Shown here in pieces: positions 23,091 through 36,109 of a stretch of 64,000 nucleotides of DNA; within the stretch, counting starts at the first letter, position 1, and the number at the start of each line of letters is the position of its first letter. The position numbers and the translations under genes are program-made. The notes under the pieces were generated by a model. The model was not told the origin of the DNA, searched no databases, and saw only the letters and a list, made by a program, of their open reading frames with translations. The stretch lies in contig CM055895.1 of assembly GCA_029582155.1 (NCBI GenBank), positions 14,684,787 to 14,748,786 on the forward strand. Reading direction: 5' to 3'. Origin of the DNA: Panopea generosa (lineage: Eukaryota > Mollusca > Bivalvia > Adapedonta > Hiatellidae).

Positions 23091-23181
23091 TCAGCCAATA
23101 CTTTCCAAACTTGGCCGATACTTACCAAACTTGGCCAATACTTACCAGACTTGGCCAATACTTACCAAGCCAGGCCAATAC
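23091..23181. repeat. 20-bp tandem repeat, about 4.5 copies
   Basis: The unit is CTTACCAAACTTGGCCAATA. It lies in the VPS35L 3' flank or 3' UTR. Confidence 0.9.
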
Positions 23182-23537
23182 GAAAAACAAGGCGAATATG
23201 ACCTGGAACTGGGTCAATGTGACTTCTTTCAGTTGTTTGACACAAAAAGTTGATCATTAAATCAACTTGTGATAAAAAGAAGGCATTGTTATGTTGAGGT
23301 TGACACTGTTAAAGGTATTGATTCACATTGGTAATGTTAAAATGAACTAAAATTTATCATAAGCAAGGCGTCATGCCTAAGGCATAGTCCTGCTTATGTC
23401 GTCATCGTCGTCATCGTGATCAAGCTTTGTGGTGTTGATCACAGCCAAAATGGTCGTAACACCACAGGAACTACTTTTTATTTCTCATTTCATTTTTTTT
23501 AATGTATTCAATGTATGCAAGCAGGAACAAATCAATC

Positions 23538-23543
23538 AATAAA
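23538..23543 (+). promoter_or_regulatory. Candidate VPS35L polyadenylation signal
   Basis: First AATAAA downstream of the VPS35L stop, about 800 bases past it; a second lies at 23593-23598. Position is the only evidence. Confidence 0.35.
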
Positions 23544-23910
23544 AATATATTGCGGACATTGTATTATGTCATTTTTGAAAAATGTTGCATGAAATAAACC
23601 AAACGCTACAATCATATCAACTAGGAAGGTGGATGGATAATTGTTAAAGATTGGCTATCGGTACTTTAATATTTATATATATCTAGCATGCTGCCTTACA
23701 CATTTAGAACCCAGTTCCATATATATTGCATATATAACCAAAAATAAAAACAAAAAAACTACTTATCTTGTCTACTTTTTTTTTATAGTTACTTTTATAA
23801 TTATTATTATAATTTATAATTATAAGTTATTGGTCCTCTTGGCATAAGGCCTACAGCCTTGGGCCAATATGACAATCTTTGGACCAATAATTGGGCCAAT
23901 ATGATATCAC

Positions 23911-24126
23911 TTAACCCTTTACGCCATAGATACATGTTTTCCCGAACCAATCACAGAAGGCCATTGAAAACAGTGCAGGAAGAGTTCAAATTGCTCATAA
24001 TGAGCAATCTGAACACTTCCTGCACTGTTTTCCACTCTGTCAGTTAATATAAACCTAATTCACCCATTACTGCTAGGTGATGAATTTTGAAAAGCCTGAG
24101 AAAATTCTTATGAAGCAAAGGGTTAA
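23911..24126. mobile_element. TTAA-flanked palindromic MITE, copy 1 (piggyBac-like ends)
   Basis: TTAA at 23911-23914 and 24123-24126 encloses CCCTTTACGCCATAGA at the left and GAAGCAAAGGG at the right. The interior has a long palindrome built on GTGCAGGAAGAGTTCA and TGAACACTTCCTGCAC. The same element occurs at 39505-39744 and, reversed, 49186-49415. Confidence 0.85.
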
Positions 24127-25471
24127 GGTAGTTTGTGGTGGTCCTATTGGATATTTTGACATCTAATGTAAATTATTAAAAATCTGTACACTTGTACTAT
24201 GAAGTATCAGTTTTTATTTTAGATTTGTATTTTTTAAAATATAGTACCATGTTTTATTTGTTAGCAACACACCCTAGCAGTACATATTTTTCTGCTGATT
24301 TTTGCCGTTTTTTTCCTTATAAAATGATCAATATTAATTCAAAATTGCTTTTGTTAGCATGTTTAAATTACTTATTTTATTTCCTGTAATAAGATAATAA
24401 CTTCTATACAGATAAAATACAGCTTGTGTTACTTTAACATCTTATTACAACGGTGTTGATAAAACACAGGTATAAAAAAAAGGGGATCGGAATATTTACA
24501 ACTGATTGTGCAAAAAAACTCTGGTACAAGTTCCTGAATTTCGTATATGTTAAACTTTCATTTTACTTTAATATAACCAAATAAAAAGATTAAAAATTTT
24601 AACCCTTAAAAAACACAACGTTTGCTTGTGATTTCCGATGACGTCAAGTGAACGTCATATGATTCTAACTTAAAATATGACGTGGTCTGAAATAGCAGGC
24701 AAACGGGTGTATTTTTAAGTGTTTCATTTTTAATTTAAATTCGAGTTTATGAAAAGACAAGCATGAATTTTTATTCGATAATTTTGTAGTGAAATTAATA
24801 AGTTTAACATATGTAAAATTCAAGAGCTTTTTTTGCACAATCGAGCATAAATGTTCAAAAATTTGTTGTTTTTAAATCGGCATTTAAATCCACCCTGTGC
24901 TAATGATTAGATTTAAAGGTAACTCACAAGAATAGGACCACTGTGGCTCATACATGTCGTAAGAAGCGACAATTTGAGTAATACGATAGAATTTGCTGAA
25001 ACTCTGCAGTTCTGCAGATATCAAGGTTCTAGGTTCATTCTGCATATTCATTTGTTGGTGTATTTTTTTTTAATCAGTATGTTAATTTGTTGTTTTTGTA
25101 CATGTAGAGTGAACCTGGAATCTTCCTTCCTGTTGGCGTCGAATAACCTATAATGTGTTGGTACGCCGTAAAACCCTATTCATTAAAGGTAACTCATTTT
25201 GCATTTTATCAGGATAAAAGTTATAATCTTATCACAGGAAATAAAATAAGAAATTTAAAAATGTTATATAAAACATTTTTCAAATAATACTGACAATTGT
25301 ATAAGGGAAAAATGGAGAAAATCCACTGAAAGAGAAGCTGCAGTACTATTTGCATTAGAAATAACAAAAAACAAAGATAAAATGAAGGCTAATACTTCAT
25401 GGTATAAGGGTATAGATTATTGATAATTTACACCAGATGTCAAAAATCAGATAGAAGCACCGCCAACTGCC
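24127..25471. mobile_element. Foldback element copy 1, interrupted by SINE-E
   Basis: The left end GGTAGTTTGTGGTGGTCC and right end CGCCAACTGCC are diverged inverted termini. Inverted arms several hundred bases long share TTTTGACATCT and AAATTATTAA/TTGATAATTT. It is homologous to 59433-60572. It directly abuts the TTAA-flanked MITE. Confidence 0.75.
24927..25182 (+). mobile_element. SINE-E with 14-bp target duplication
   Basis: TTAAAGGTAACTCA at 24913-24926 and 25183-25196 flanks a 256-bp insert that starts CAAGAATAGGACCACTGTGG and ends TTGGTACGCCGTAAAACCC plus a short tail. The GTACGCCGTAAAACCC end resembles conserved tail domains of metazoan SINEs. The insert is absent from the homologous position of foldback copy 2. 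Confidence 0.8.
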
Positions 25472-26500
25472 ATAATTAATTACACTAACATAATACTCGG
25501 GTAACCCAATTTTCATATCAAAGGATTTTTAGACAAATATATTTCAAGTTGAAATAACTTATCAAAAAAGAAAAGGGAAGGCATAGACGGAAGCCATTTT
25601 AAGCTTGTATTTTTGAAAAAAAAACGAAGAGCTATTGTCATGACCTAGGCGTTGTCATTATTGTCAACTGGTTAACGTTTTATGTTTAGCTCAGCTTTTT
25701 CTCTATTTCTCAACAAACTACTTCTGTTATAGTGACTAAACTTCATCAACACAGTTATATTGTTATACAATCAGTGTACATAGCTAAGTTACCTAAGTTT
25801 CCATACTTTAGGCTCTAAAACCTTTGGTTAAAGTTTTTTTTTGTTTGGCTCAGCTTTGACTATTTTTTATTTTTTTTTAGATCTATTTTGTTTTTCAGTA
25901 ATAGATATTAATTTTGTAAACTTTTCACCATCAGGTTAAAAAAGTTTTTACAATACTGACCTTGACCTACTAGGTGAACTTTAAAAAGACGAGCATCTGC
26001 ACCTGCTTGCAGTGCTCTTGTTCAACAAGTCACAGGTTAAAAAAAAAAAATCTGTTTTTATTTATGGAGAAAAGACTTCAGACTGATTAAATAAAACTAA
26101 TTTGAGCAGCTGAAATAATGCTAAAGAAATAAAAAATAAAAAAATGACACATGTTATTTCTTTCACTGACCTACATGTTGTAGTTTTCAGTTGCTAATCC
26201 TGAAGATTCCAGCACTTTTCTTTATCTTTCTTTTTGGATAAAATATGACATTGGAGTGGTGCTCTGCTGTATGTCTGATAGATACATGTAAATTAATTTA
26301 TAATTACGTCTTGTGGAAGTGTGCAGTGGGGTTTATGCAGTCGCACAATTATTGACATGGGGAAAACAAGGTCTGCCACATGCTGTCACAGACTCATATT
26401 AACAAAGAAGAACTACTACGCATCACCTAACAACCAATAATATCATGATTTATTTGATAGCCATTGTCAAATAAACTAAACAGCTAATGGTTGTTTAACG
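25472..26500. other. Intergenic, no recognised feature
   Basis: AT-rich sequence. TGACCTTGACCT occurs at 25957-25968. No coding or repeat signature was supported. Confidence 0.5.
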
Positions 26501-29500
26501 GGATAAATCAGAGATGAGACTTGCAGTGTAAAACAAGATTAATCCACTCATGATGAAACTTGAGCAATGTAAAACTTGATTAATCCCTATTGGATGAGAC
26601 TTGCAGTATAAAAAAGGATTAATTATCATTGGATGAGACTTGCAGTGTAAAACAGGATTAATCCCCATAAGATGAGACTTGCAGTGTAAAACAGGATTAA
26701 TCCCTACTGGATGAGACTTGCAGTGTAAAACAGGATTAATTCCCTCCATATGAGACTTGCAGTGTAAAACAGGATTAAACCCCATTGGATGAGACTTGCA
26801 GTGTAAAACAGGATTAATCCATACTGGATGAGACTTGCAGTGTTAAACAGGATTACTTTCCTCAATATGAGCCTTGCAATGTAAAACAAGATTAATCCCC
26901 ATTGGATGAGACTTGCAGTGTAAAACAGGATTATTCCCTACTGGATGAGACTTGCAATGTAAAACAGGATTAATTCCCACTAGATGAGACTGGCAGTGTA
27001 AAACAGGATAAAATTGCACCAGTTGAGACTTGCAGTGTAAAACAGAATGAATTTTTCCAGATGAGATTTGTGCAAAACAGGATAACTTTGCACAAGATGA
27101 GAAAGGATAGATCCCCTCCAGATGAGATTTGTAGTGTAAAACAGGATAGCTCCCCTCCAGATGAGACTTGTAGTATAAAACAGGATAGATCCCCTCCAGA
27201 TTAGACTTGCAGTGTAAAACAGGATAGATCCCCTCAAGATTTTACTTGCAGTGTAAAACAGGATAGATACCAACTGTATGAGACTTGCAGTGTAAAACAG
27301 GATAGATTCCCTCCAGATGAGACTTGTAGTGTAAAACAGGATAGATCCCCTCCAGATGAGACTTGTAGTGTAAAACAAGATAAATCCCCTCCAGATGAGA
27401 CTTGCAGTGTAAAACAGGATAGAGCCCCTCCAGATGAGACTTATAGTCTAAAACAGGAAAGATCCTCTCCAGATGAGACTTGCAGTGTAAAACAGGATAA
27501 ATCCCCTCCAGATGAGATGTGAAGTGTAAAACAGGATAGATCCCCACTGGATGAGACTTGCAGTGTTAAACAGGATAGATCCTTTTCAGATGAGACTTGC
27601 AGTGTAAAACAGATTAGATCCCCTCCATATGAGACAGGCAGTGTAAAACAGGATAGATCCCCTTCAGATGAGACTTGTAATGTAAAACTGATAGATCCCC
27701 TCCATATGAGACATGTAGTGTAAAACAGGATAGATCCCCACTGGATGAGACTTGCAGTGTTAAACAGGATAGATCCCCTCCATATGAGACATGTAGTGTA
27801 AAACAGAATAGATCCCCGCTGGATGAGACTTGTAGTGTAAAACAGGATTAATCCCCATTGGATGAGACTTGCAGTGTAAAACAGGATAGATCCCCTTCAG
27901 ATGAGATTTGTAGTGTAAAACAGGATAGATCCCCGCTGGATGAAACTTGTAGTGTAAAACAGGATTAATCCCCATTGGATGAGACTTGCAGTGTAAAACA
28001 GAATAGATCCCCTTCAGATAAAACTTGTAGTGTAAAACAGGGTAGATCCCCTCCAGATGAGACTTGTAGTGTAAAACAGGATAGATCCCCTCCAGATGAG
28101 ACTTGTTGTGTAAAACAGGATAGATCCCCACTGGATGAGACTTGCAGTGTAAAACAGGATTACTCCCCTCCAGATGAGACTTTTAGTGTAAAACAGAAAA
28201 AACGCTCTTCCAGATGAGACTTGTATTCTAAAACAGGATAGATCCCCTCCAGATGAAACTTGCAGTGTAAAACAGGATTAATCCCTACTGGATGAGACTT
28301 TTAGTGTAAACCTGATAGATCCCCTCCAGATGAGACTTGTGGTGTAAAACAGGATATATCCCCTCCAGATAAGACTTGAAGTGTAAAACAGGATTGCTGC
28401 CCTCCAGATAAGATTTGTAGTGTAGAACAGGATAGATCCTGGCTGGATGAGACTTGCAGTGTAAAACAGGATAGATCCTCTCCAGATGAGACTTGTAGTG
28501 TCAAACAGGAGAGATACCCTCCAGATGGGATTTGTGGTATTAACAGGATAATTGCCCTTCATATGAGACTTATAGTGTAAAACAGGATTTATCCCCTCCA
28601 GATGAGACTTGTAGTGTAAAACAGGATTACTGACCTACATATGAGACTTATAGTGTAAAACAGAATTAATCCTCTCCAGATGAGACTTGCAGTGTAAAAA
28701 AGGATTACTGCTCTCCAGATGAGACTTGTAGTGTAATACAGGATATATCCCTCCAGATGAGAAGTGCAGTGTAAAACAGAATAGATCCCCAAGACAAGAC
28801 TTGCAGTGTAAAACAGGATAGATCCCAACTGGATGAGACTTGCAGTGTAAAGCAGGATAGATCCCCTTCAGATGAGACTTGCAGTGTAAAGCAGGATAGA
28901 TCCCCTTCAGATGAGACTTGTACTGGAAAACAGGATAGATCCTCTCCAGATGAAACTTATAGTGTAAAACAGGCTAGATCCCCACTGGATGTGATTTGCA
29001 GTGTAAAACAGGATAAATCCCCTCCAGATGAGACTTGTAGTGTAAAACAGGATAGATACCCTCCATATGAGACATGTAGTATAAAACAGGATAGATCCCC
29101 GCTGGATGAGACATGTAGTATAAAACAGGATAAATCTCGGCTGGATGAGAACAGGATTAATCCCCTCCAGATGCAACTTGTATTGTAAAACAGGATAGAT
29201 CCTCTCCATATAAGACATGAAGTGTTAAACAGGATAGATCCCCACTGGATGAGACTTGCAGTGTTAAACAGGATTAATCCCTGTTGGATGAGACTTGCAG
29301 TGTAAAACAGAATAGATCCTCTCCATATAAGACATGAAGTGTTAAACAGGATAGATCCCCACTGGATGAGACTTGCAGTGTAAAACAGAATAGATCCCCT
29401 TCAGATAAAACTTGTAGTGTAAAACAGGATAGATTCCCTCCATATGAGACATGTAGCATAAAACAGGATAGATCCCCACTAGATGAGACTTGTAGTGTTA

Positions 29501-29961
29501 AACAGGATAGATCCCCATTGGATGAGACTTGCAGTGTAAAACAGAATAGATCCCCTTCAGATGAGACTTGTACTGTAAAACAGGGTAGATCCCTTCCAGA
29601 TGAGACATGTATTGTAAAACAGGACAGATCCCCATTTGATGAGATTTTAGTGTAAAACAGGATAAATCCTCTCCAGATGAGACATGTTGTGTAAAACAGG
29701 ATAGATTACCACTGAATGAGACATGTAGTGTAAAACAGGATATATTGCCACTGAATGAGACATGTAGTGTAAAACAGGATAGATCGCCACTGAATGAGAC
29801 TTGCAGTGTAAAACAGGATAGATTGCCACTGAATGAGTCATGTAGTGTAAAACAGGATAGATTGCCACTGAATGAGTCATGTAGTGTAAAACAGGATAGA
29901 TCCCCACTGGATGAGACTTGTAGTGCAAAACAGGATAGATGAGAATTGCAGTGTAAAGCAG
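26501..29961. repeat. 39-bp satellite-like array, about 88 copies, with 117-bp higher-order units
   Basis: The unit contains GATGAGACTTGCAGTGTAAA, ACAGGATAGATCCCCTCCA and a variant GGATTAATCCCCATTG. The first ~500 bases are mostly the ATTAATCC type, the rest mostly GATAGATCC. Blocks of three units recur at 117-base spacing (CCCCGCTGGATGA at 27814 and 27931; CCTCTCCATATAAG at 29201 and 29318). Many frames of 60-130 codons on both strands (DETCSVKQDRSPP on +) come only from the 39-base period. It starts about 3.8 kb past the VPS35L stop. Confidence 0.97.
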
Positions 29962-30072
29962 CAGATGTAATCTTTAAAAGTTTTGTTTTAAAATATGGCT
30001 ATTTAAAAAAACAAAACACTATCACTAAATGTTACCATTTTTGCAGGCAGCCCTTTAAAAGTTTACAATATT

Positions 30073-30291
30073 AAATGATTGATTGATATTTAGCGTCATT
30101 TTTATGCCATCGAGGGCTAACAGACGATCAGTTAACCTAACCACTGTTTCCTGGGATTAACCAGTACTTAAGCACACCCCATCTCTGCAAGTAACTGATA
30201 ACTTTCCCACTTCAGTCAGTAGTGAGAGACAAATGATAATGAGACACAATGTTGTATATCAATCATCACGGAGACTGTTTCCGGGCAGGGG
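30073..30291 (-). mobile_element. SINE-A copy 2, 5'-truncated
   Basis: It reads reversed from TGATTGATTGATATTTAGCG through TAACAGACGATCAGTTAACC to ATCAATCATCACGGAGACTG. The tRNA head is absent. Confidence 0.85.
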
Positions 30292-30540
30292 GTACAATAT
30301 TAAAGGAACACCATATGTAAGAGTTCATTTCCTTACTCGGAGTTCAACTTTTTGGTTAAAAAACTTATGACCAAGCTGTCCAGACAACTTTTAAGGAATA
30401 AAATATCTAAACTAAACTTATGATACATAATATCTATCAGTTAGTACTGATAAAGTGAATTTGAAATAAGATTGCATTGTCAATATTAAAGGAAATCCTA
30501 CCCGAGGTTTTAAGGTACACATGAATAGCAGCTCCTGTAT

Positions 30541-30780
30541 GAAAAATCTACCCGGATTCCAGGCGGAGTCCAGGCGGATTCCGTGTGAAAATCACACGGA
30601 ATCACTATTTTCCGCCCGGATTCCAGGCGGACACGGAAATTATGGCAAAAGTCCGTGTGGACATTCTGTCTTTTCCGCCCGGAATTTCAACCTCGAACAC
30701 GGATTTTTAAATCTTAACAATTTTTACGCCCGGAATTTCTACAAGTCCGCCCGGAATTTCTATCTTAACACGGATTTTTA
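30541..30780. repeat. GC-rich motif array, left
   Basis: Repeats of TTCCGCCCGGA, TCCAGGCGGA and CACGGAA, including a hairpin around TTCCGTGTGAAAATCACACG. CpG content is far above the surroundings. Confidence 0.8.
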
Positions 30781-32428
30781 ATACTTAAACATTTTGAGAA
30801 CACGGAAATTTCATACTTAGAAAAAAAAGAGCAACAAAATGTTACAATTCACACGGAAATCTCATACTTAGAAATTTTCAGTACCCAACATTTTGGACTC
30901 ATCAAATGCATTAGGTTTATTCATTAGTTTTTTAATTAATGTTTGTAAATCATATGATATATAAAAATGAGCTTTTTGCTGATTTAATGTAGATTTTATT
31001 GATTTTCAATATAGTATATAATCATACTGTACCTTTAAGTTGTTTTTTAGACATTAATAATTAATACAAATTATCTTGAACCACAGCTACATATTTGACT
31101 TCATATGGTGCATTGCACTTGTTTTATAGAGTACAGAGAAGAGTCGAACAATTATAGAAAAGGGCAAGTATATGAAAATAGAAGAACTATAACCACTAAT
31201 TACTGGTTTATTACAGTGTGAAATAATAATCAGAATACATGAATATATACAAAAAAATGGCATTGTAGATACTTTAAGTACACTTAACGCTGTATTCCTA
31301 AACTACCATTTTTTTATTTTATTTTTTTTCAATGGAAAATAAGTGCAAATTATTGGAAATTAGCACCGGTTACACATCATCCAAAAATATAAGTCAAATC
31401 ACTGAGGTATAACAAATTAGCACCGACTCTACAAATACAGCATTTTGTCTTGTGGTATTGCATTTATTCATTAAATGAAATTCTTTAAAAAAAAAATAAA
31501 CACACAAAAAAAAATAATTATTTTTAAATTTTAAATGTGAATGAGAACGGTACAAAGCAAATAGAATGTTAATGGAAGACTTCACCAAGTTTGTAATTAG
31601 AAATCTTGGTTTTTGTTCTTTTACGTTCTTAATCTTTGGTAGTAAGCAAGTCATGGTGTCTTGATTTATTAGTTTAATAATATAATAACATAGTAATTTT
31701 CAATACATTACAAGAAATATCACGGAAAAATAAACAAGAAAAACATTATTTCCTGTTTTTCCATAGTATTAAAATCAGTCCCCTTACTAGGCCCCAATGG
31801 ACCCTATTCCCTTTACTTGAACAAACTCGAAAACCTGATTGATTGAGATCATTTAAAACAAATATAAATAAATTTGGTCTCTCAGTTCCTGTGAAGATTT
31901 TTATGTAAGAGTGACCTTGACTTGATTTAACTCAAAGTTAATCTCAAATCACTTAAACTATTACTTGAGAACCTTAAATTCACAAACTTTCATCAAATTA
32001 TGTAATAGGAAAACAAAAGTTGTCAAAGGCAATTTTTTTTTTCTATTGTTTAGCAACAATGACCTTGACCTTGACCGTGACCTGTTTTACCATCACATTA
32101 ATCCCTTTCCTTTAAAAAAAAAGAACATAATTATACACAATATTTCAATCAAATTTATTTTAAAAGTAAATTAATTTATTACATATTAATATTCAATTTA
32201 CATAACTATATAAATTAATATTATTTACTGTCTTATTGTTAAACACTAAGCATTGCTTATTTAATTATTCACTAGTTCACATGTTATCTTATCTACTCTA
32301 AAACCCTATAAATGCAGCACCTATTTACCATGTTGTGATGACAATAATTAACACATGTTATTAAAAATAGGGAAAATTAGCCATATCCACACCTGCAAGC
32401 TTTGGCCTGTAACGTATTATTTCATTGG

Positions 32429-32462
32429 TCCTCCTTTTGAAATTCAACCAATCATATTGTCG
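32429..32462 (+). promoter_or_regulatory. Candidate CCAAT-type promoter elements
   Basis: ATTGG (inverted CCAAT) near 32434 and CCAATCA near 32449 lie about 1 kb before the decayed exon at 33502. This is motif and position evidence only. Confidence 0.2.
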
Positions 32463-33009
32463 CTTACATGAAATGGCAGTTATAACTCTTAGTAAACACG
32501 AGTGTTTTGAAATTGAAATTGCTTTCGTGTTGTGTGGCTATAGTAAATATTTTGTGATTTCGGAAACAGTAAAGAACCCATACATACACTCCAAATGAAC
32601 CAGCTGTATCTGCTGATAAACTATCCAAAGGTCAAGAAAGTGTCACTGTTTACAGATCTAATTTATACCAACAGCAACAGATATAAACGTGTAATGATGT
32701 CTCAACCACCAGGGAAGAAATACATGCATCACATGAGTAATTAACAGGTTCGTGTTTTTTTGTAATGAAATGCATTTGTTTACATGTATACTTTGATAAT
32801 ATTTTTCATAGCAACATATATGTTCATATTTTTTATAATTATAAAAAATTGTGAAAACCCATGACGTCAGTGTTTTTTCCCCCCATGAACAGTGATGAAA
32901 ATTTTTTTTTTTCTTCTCCTTCTTCTTCTTCAGTTTTTTTATCAGTTGAAATAGTAAAATCTTGTGTAAACCAAAAAAATTACCCAATAACAATAGCAGT
33001 GAATAATTT

Positions 33010-33312
33010 TGTTGTTGTTGTATAGTGTTTAGCGTCGCTTTCAACAACTTTTCAATCATATCGTGACGATGTCTGCTTGAGACAATATTCTGAGTGCTTT
33101 CACACTGGAGTATCATACCGCAGACACATGGTATGATACCCCGACCAGTCATATTATATGACCAGACTTGAACTCTCCTCAAAATGCTGAGCATCAAGCT
33201 AGGAAGCTTCTAGTACCATTTTTTAAGTCTTTGGTATGACCCGGTCGGGGAAAATAACCCACAACCTTCCGCATGTGAGGCGGACCTCTACCACTAGACA
33301 TCACCACGGTCT
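33010..33312 (-). mobile_element. SINE-C copy 1
   Basis: It reads reversed; the tRNA-like head at the right contains CCACAACCTTCCGCATGTGA. The body has TAGCGTCGCTTTCAACAAC and CACACTGGAGTATCATACC. All three SINE-C copies lie in the same orientation. Confidence 0.85.
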
Positions 33313-33501
33313 GTTTAATTTTGTAAATTTTATGTTAGTTTATGTTGTTAAGAGAGACAAACTTTCAATTTCATTTGCTTCTTTATCCAAGTTCAGAATT
33401 CAGAATATAAAAGTATAAACTTATGATAATTTGACAACAAATTTTATGATGTGTTTGAGTTACAATTATTTATTTATTGTTTTTTGTGTGTAATATTTCA
33501 G

Positions 33502-33881
33502 ATGCCACAAAGTGTGATGTACACCTCTACTGTTTGCAATCAGTATTTGCCGATGAAGGAATGGTACCAGCAAGAACGAAGTGTATTAGTTGAATGACAG
33601 TACATAACCCTGCCAGATGACAAGCCGGACAGGATGCGAATATAGTTTTGGATGAGTGAAAAGAATTATACACATCTTTTGAATAGACTCAAACATCTGA
33701 AGACAGCCTATGCCAGTGCAGCTTGAGAGAATATTGAGTGAACTTCAGAATGTGCCAAACATCTAAATTATGGAAAACATTTTGTAAAACTTAGTGGCGG
33801 AGCTGTTGTGGCTCAATCACTATCGTTATTCTTGCGGACAGCTTTGTACATAAAGAAGAGGACTTACCTATATATTAACAA
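33502..33881 (+). pseudogene. Decayed coding exon of unknown family
   Basis: After an acceptor (TAATATTTCAG, ending 33501) one frame runs 126 codons to TAA with four internal stops (TGA, TAG, TGA, TGA). Between them it is protein-like: MPQSVMYTSTVCNQYLPMKE, ITLPDDKPDRMRI, FWMSEKNYTHLLNRLKHLKT, CAKHLNYGKHFVKLSGGAVV. All four stops could come from CGA, CAG or similar codons by one transition. I do not recognise the family. No upstream exon joins it convincingly. Confidence 0.4.
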
Positions 33882-34106
33882 TTAAAAAATCAAAAGGAGA
33901 ACAACTATATTGAAAAAAGAAAGCACATCCACTGAGTTTCTCACCTTGATAATAGTAGTGATGGGTTAGACCTGCTATATTTAGACTTGCAGAATATGGT
34001 CACACTGTACAAGCTGTGACTCGAAACAATTAGTGATTGATGAACCAAAGCAATACTTATATGCACAAAAAAAAGCTGTGGTGTATCTAGTAGCTCTGTA
34101 AATTAG

Positions 34107-34123
34107 CCCCCCCCCCCCCCCCC
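34107..34123. repeat. Poly-C run
   Basis: Seventeen C in a row; no function suggested. Confidence 0.95.
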
Positions 34124-35017
34124 ATTTACTGTTGTAAATAATATTTTGGGAAATTTACTAACACAGTGGGAAGGGGGCATCTGACTGTGAGTTTGAAAGT
34201 TTGCGAGAGAAACTGTTGAATTAACACTTGCAAATGAAAATAATTTGTAAATGATATTCATAAGCATTTTTGTTGTCATTCTTGTATTATTCTAATTTAG
34301 TTTCATTAAGATAATAAAGTTTCGTTACAAAGTGAGTTTGTAAACTAGTAGATGTTGAAGATCAAAAATACAGAAATGTATATTGGAATGGTTTAGTATT
34401 GATTATTTTAATGATTGCAAAACAGAAATTTTAAATATAAAGAACTTTTTATGTCTTTACCAAGTCATTATCAATTGGCTTGAACTTTATTCATCACATG
34501 ATAACAGTGTTTTATTTTAACATAAATTTTATATTTATAGGGTATGACTTTTTCTTTACTCGAGTGGGTGAGGGGTGATTCAACATTTAACTTTTATTTT
34601 TTTTAATACACAATTCCTTGATTTAAACTCTAACACTATGATGGGTTTTTTTTTATATATAACATGAATATATTATTTTATTCTATTTTTTTAATAATTT
34701 ACTATTCATTGGTTAAAAAATTGCGCCAAAGTAATATGGATGATTTGTTAACTGAAAAAAAATTGAAGTACCCTTAATGGATATACTTTTACAGGAGACC
34801 TTCCTCCATCCATTCAAAAACAACATGCTTTCTTAAAATCCATCAGTATGATTCATTATATAAATTGTCATATAAAAACTAGGATTGAAATAAATTAGAG
34901 ACATTGTTTTTGCTATTGTGTTTTAGTTTAATACATTTTAAAAGCCTGTATAAATATTGTATAAGACAGAACCTGTCAAATTTTATTTTTCTGTCCATTT
35001 CTTAATTTTTAACTACT

Positions 35018-35700
35018 GGCTAAAGGCTAGCAGGGCTTATGTCATGGTAAATTGTCCGACGTCAGTCTGTTAATCTTTTTCTTGTAAATGTGATAGCACT
35101 TATTTTTCATTAAATCTTAACCAAACTTGCACACCAGTTATATAATCACAATATCTCAGACAAGCTCATGAATCAGCGCGATTCGAGCACATTTTACGTG
35201 AAACTTACAGATTTTTTCTGAAAGTTCAAGGCCTAGACCTTACATTTTTTTTCATGTTGCATTGCATGAAGCCTCAAGGTCGCCTAAAATATTTGTTCAA
35301 GTTGGGGTCTCTGGGGTCAAATTTAAGGCTGCAACAGGTGTCACTTTTACATAGAGTTACATAGGGAAAAGGTTGTAGATGCAATAGCACCATCATTTTT
35401 CATTGAATCTTAGCTAAATTTGCATAGCAGTTATATAACCACAAGATCTCGGATGAGTTCTTGAACCAGCATAATTCAACCATAAATGCTTCCGTCACAG
35501 GGCTCATAAGTACATTTTAAGTGAAACATTAAAAAAAACATATTCTCTAAAAGTTCAAGGCCTAGATTTTAGATATTTTATGTATAGCATTGCATGGTAG
35601 TCTCCAAAAAATTTGTTGATGTAGAACTTACAAAAAAACATTTCCTTTGAAATGTTCATCTGTCCTGATGTTGCAAGTAGAGTTATTCATGTCCTTTTGA
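35018..35700. repeat. Dispersed repeat related to the 12.5-kb element
   Basis: CTACTGGCTAAAGGCTAGCA then GGGCTTATGTCATGGT resembles the start of the element at 12494. Two diverged internal units share TTTTTCATTRAATCTTA and AGTTCAAGGCCTAGA at about 320-base spacing. Confidence 0.45.
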
Positions 35701-36109
35701 TCCTAACGTTTCATTTATCCATTAATAATTTCATATATGCCAGATGGTACCGTAATTTAAAGGGGCAAGATTTAAAAAGCAGTCGTATACCATCTTGTTT
35801 GGAATTCATATACCTACAGAATGACTTATAGAATTTTTACATGTAGGAATGCAATGAATTTGAAATTGTGTTTGCTATTTGTGTTTCAGATTGTTAATAA
35901 ATGTTAAACAAATCATATCATTTTACTTTTTGTATCAGCTATAGAATAGAAAATGCATATTTCATGGTAATTTGTCTGTCCATCCTTTTTGTAGTCAATA
36001 CAATTTTTTAATATAAATTTTTAATATATATATAATTATATTAAAAAAATTTTTACAGAAAAAACTGCCTGGACATTTGTAAAGCCTGTATACATGGATA
36101 TTCTGATAG

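Noticed and set aside
23859..24047. Short + strand frame similar to one at 39450-39641.
   Set aside because: The similarity is due to two copies of the TTAA-flanked MITE, not to a gene family.
26980..29942. Many long reading frames with 13-residue repeats (DETCSVKQDRSPP and others).
   Set aside because: The unit is 39 bases, so one stop-free frame stays open by period alone. Frames are open on both strands, and no start context, splice site or conserved fold is present.
32595..32740. A possible first exon (MNQLYLLINYPKVKKVSLFT) before a GTAATT, joined to 33502.
   Set aside because: The join gives a short frame different from the protein-like frame of the 33.5-kb block, and another frame here (EPAVSADKLSKGQESVTVYR) looks equally good but does not connect.
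32658..33197. 179-codon frame on the - strand.
   Set aside because: It crosses SINE-C copy 1 and an AT-rich lysine-coding run; no domain.
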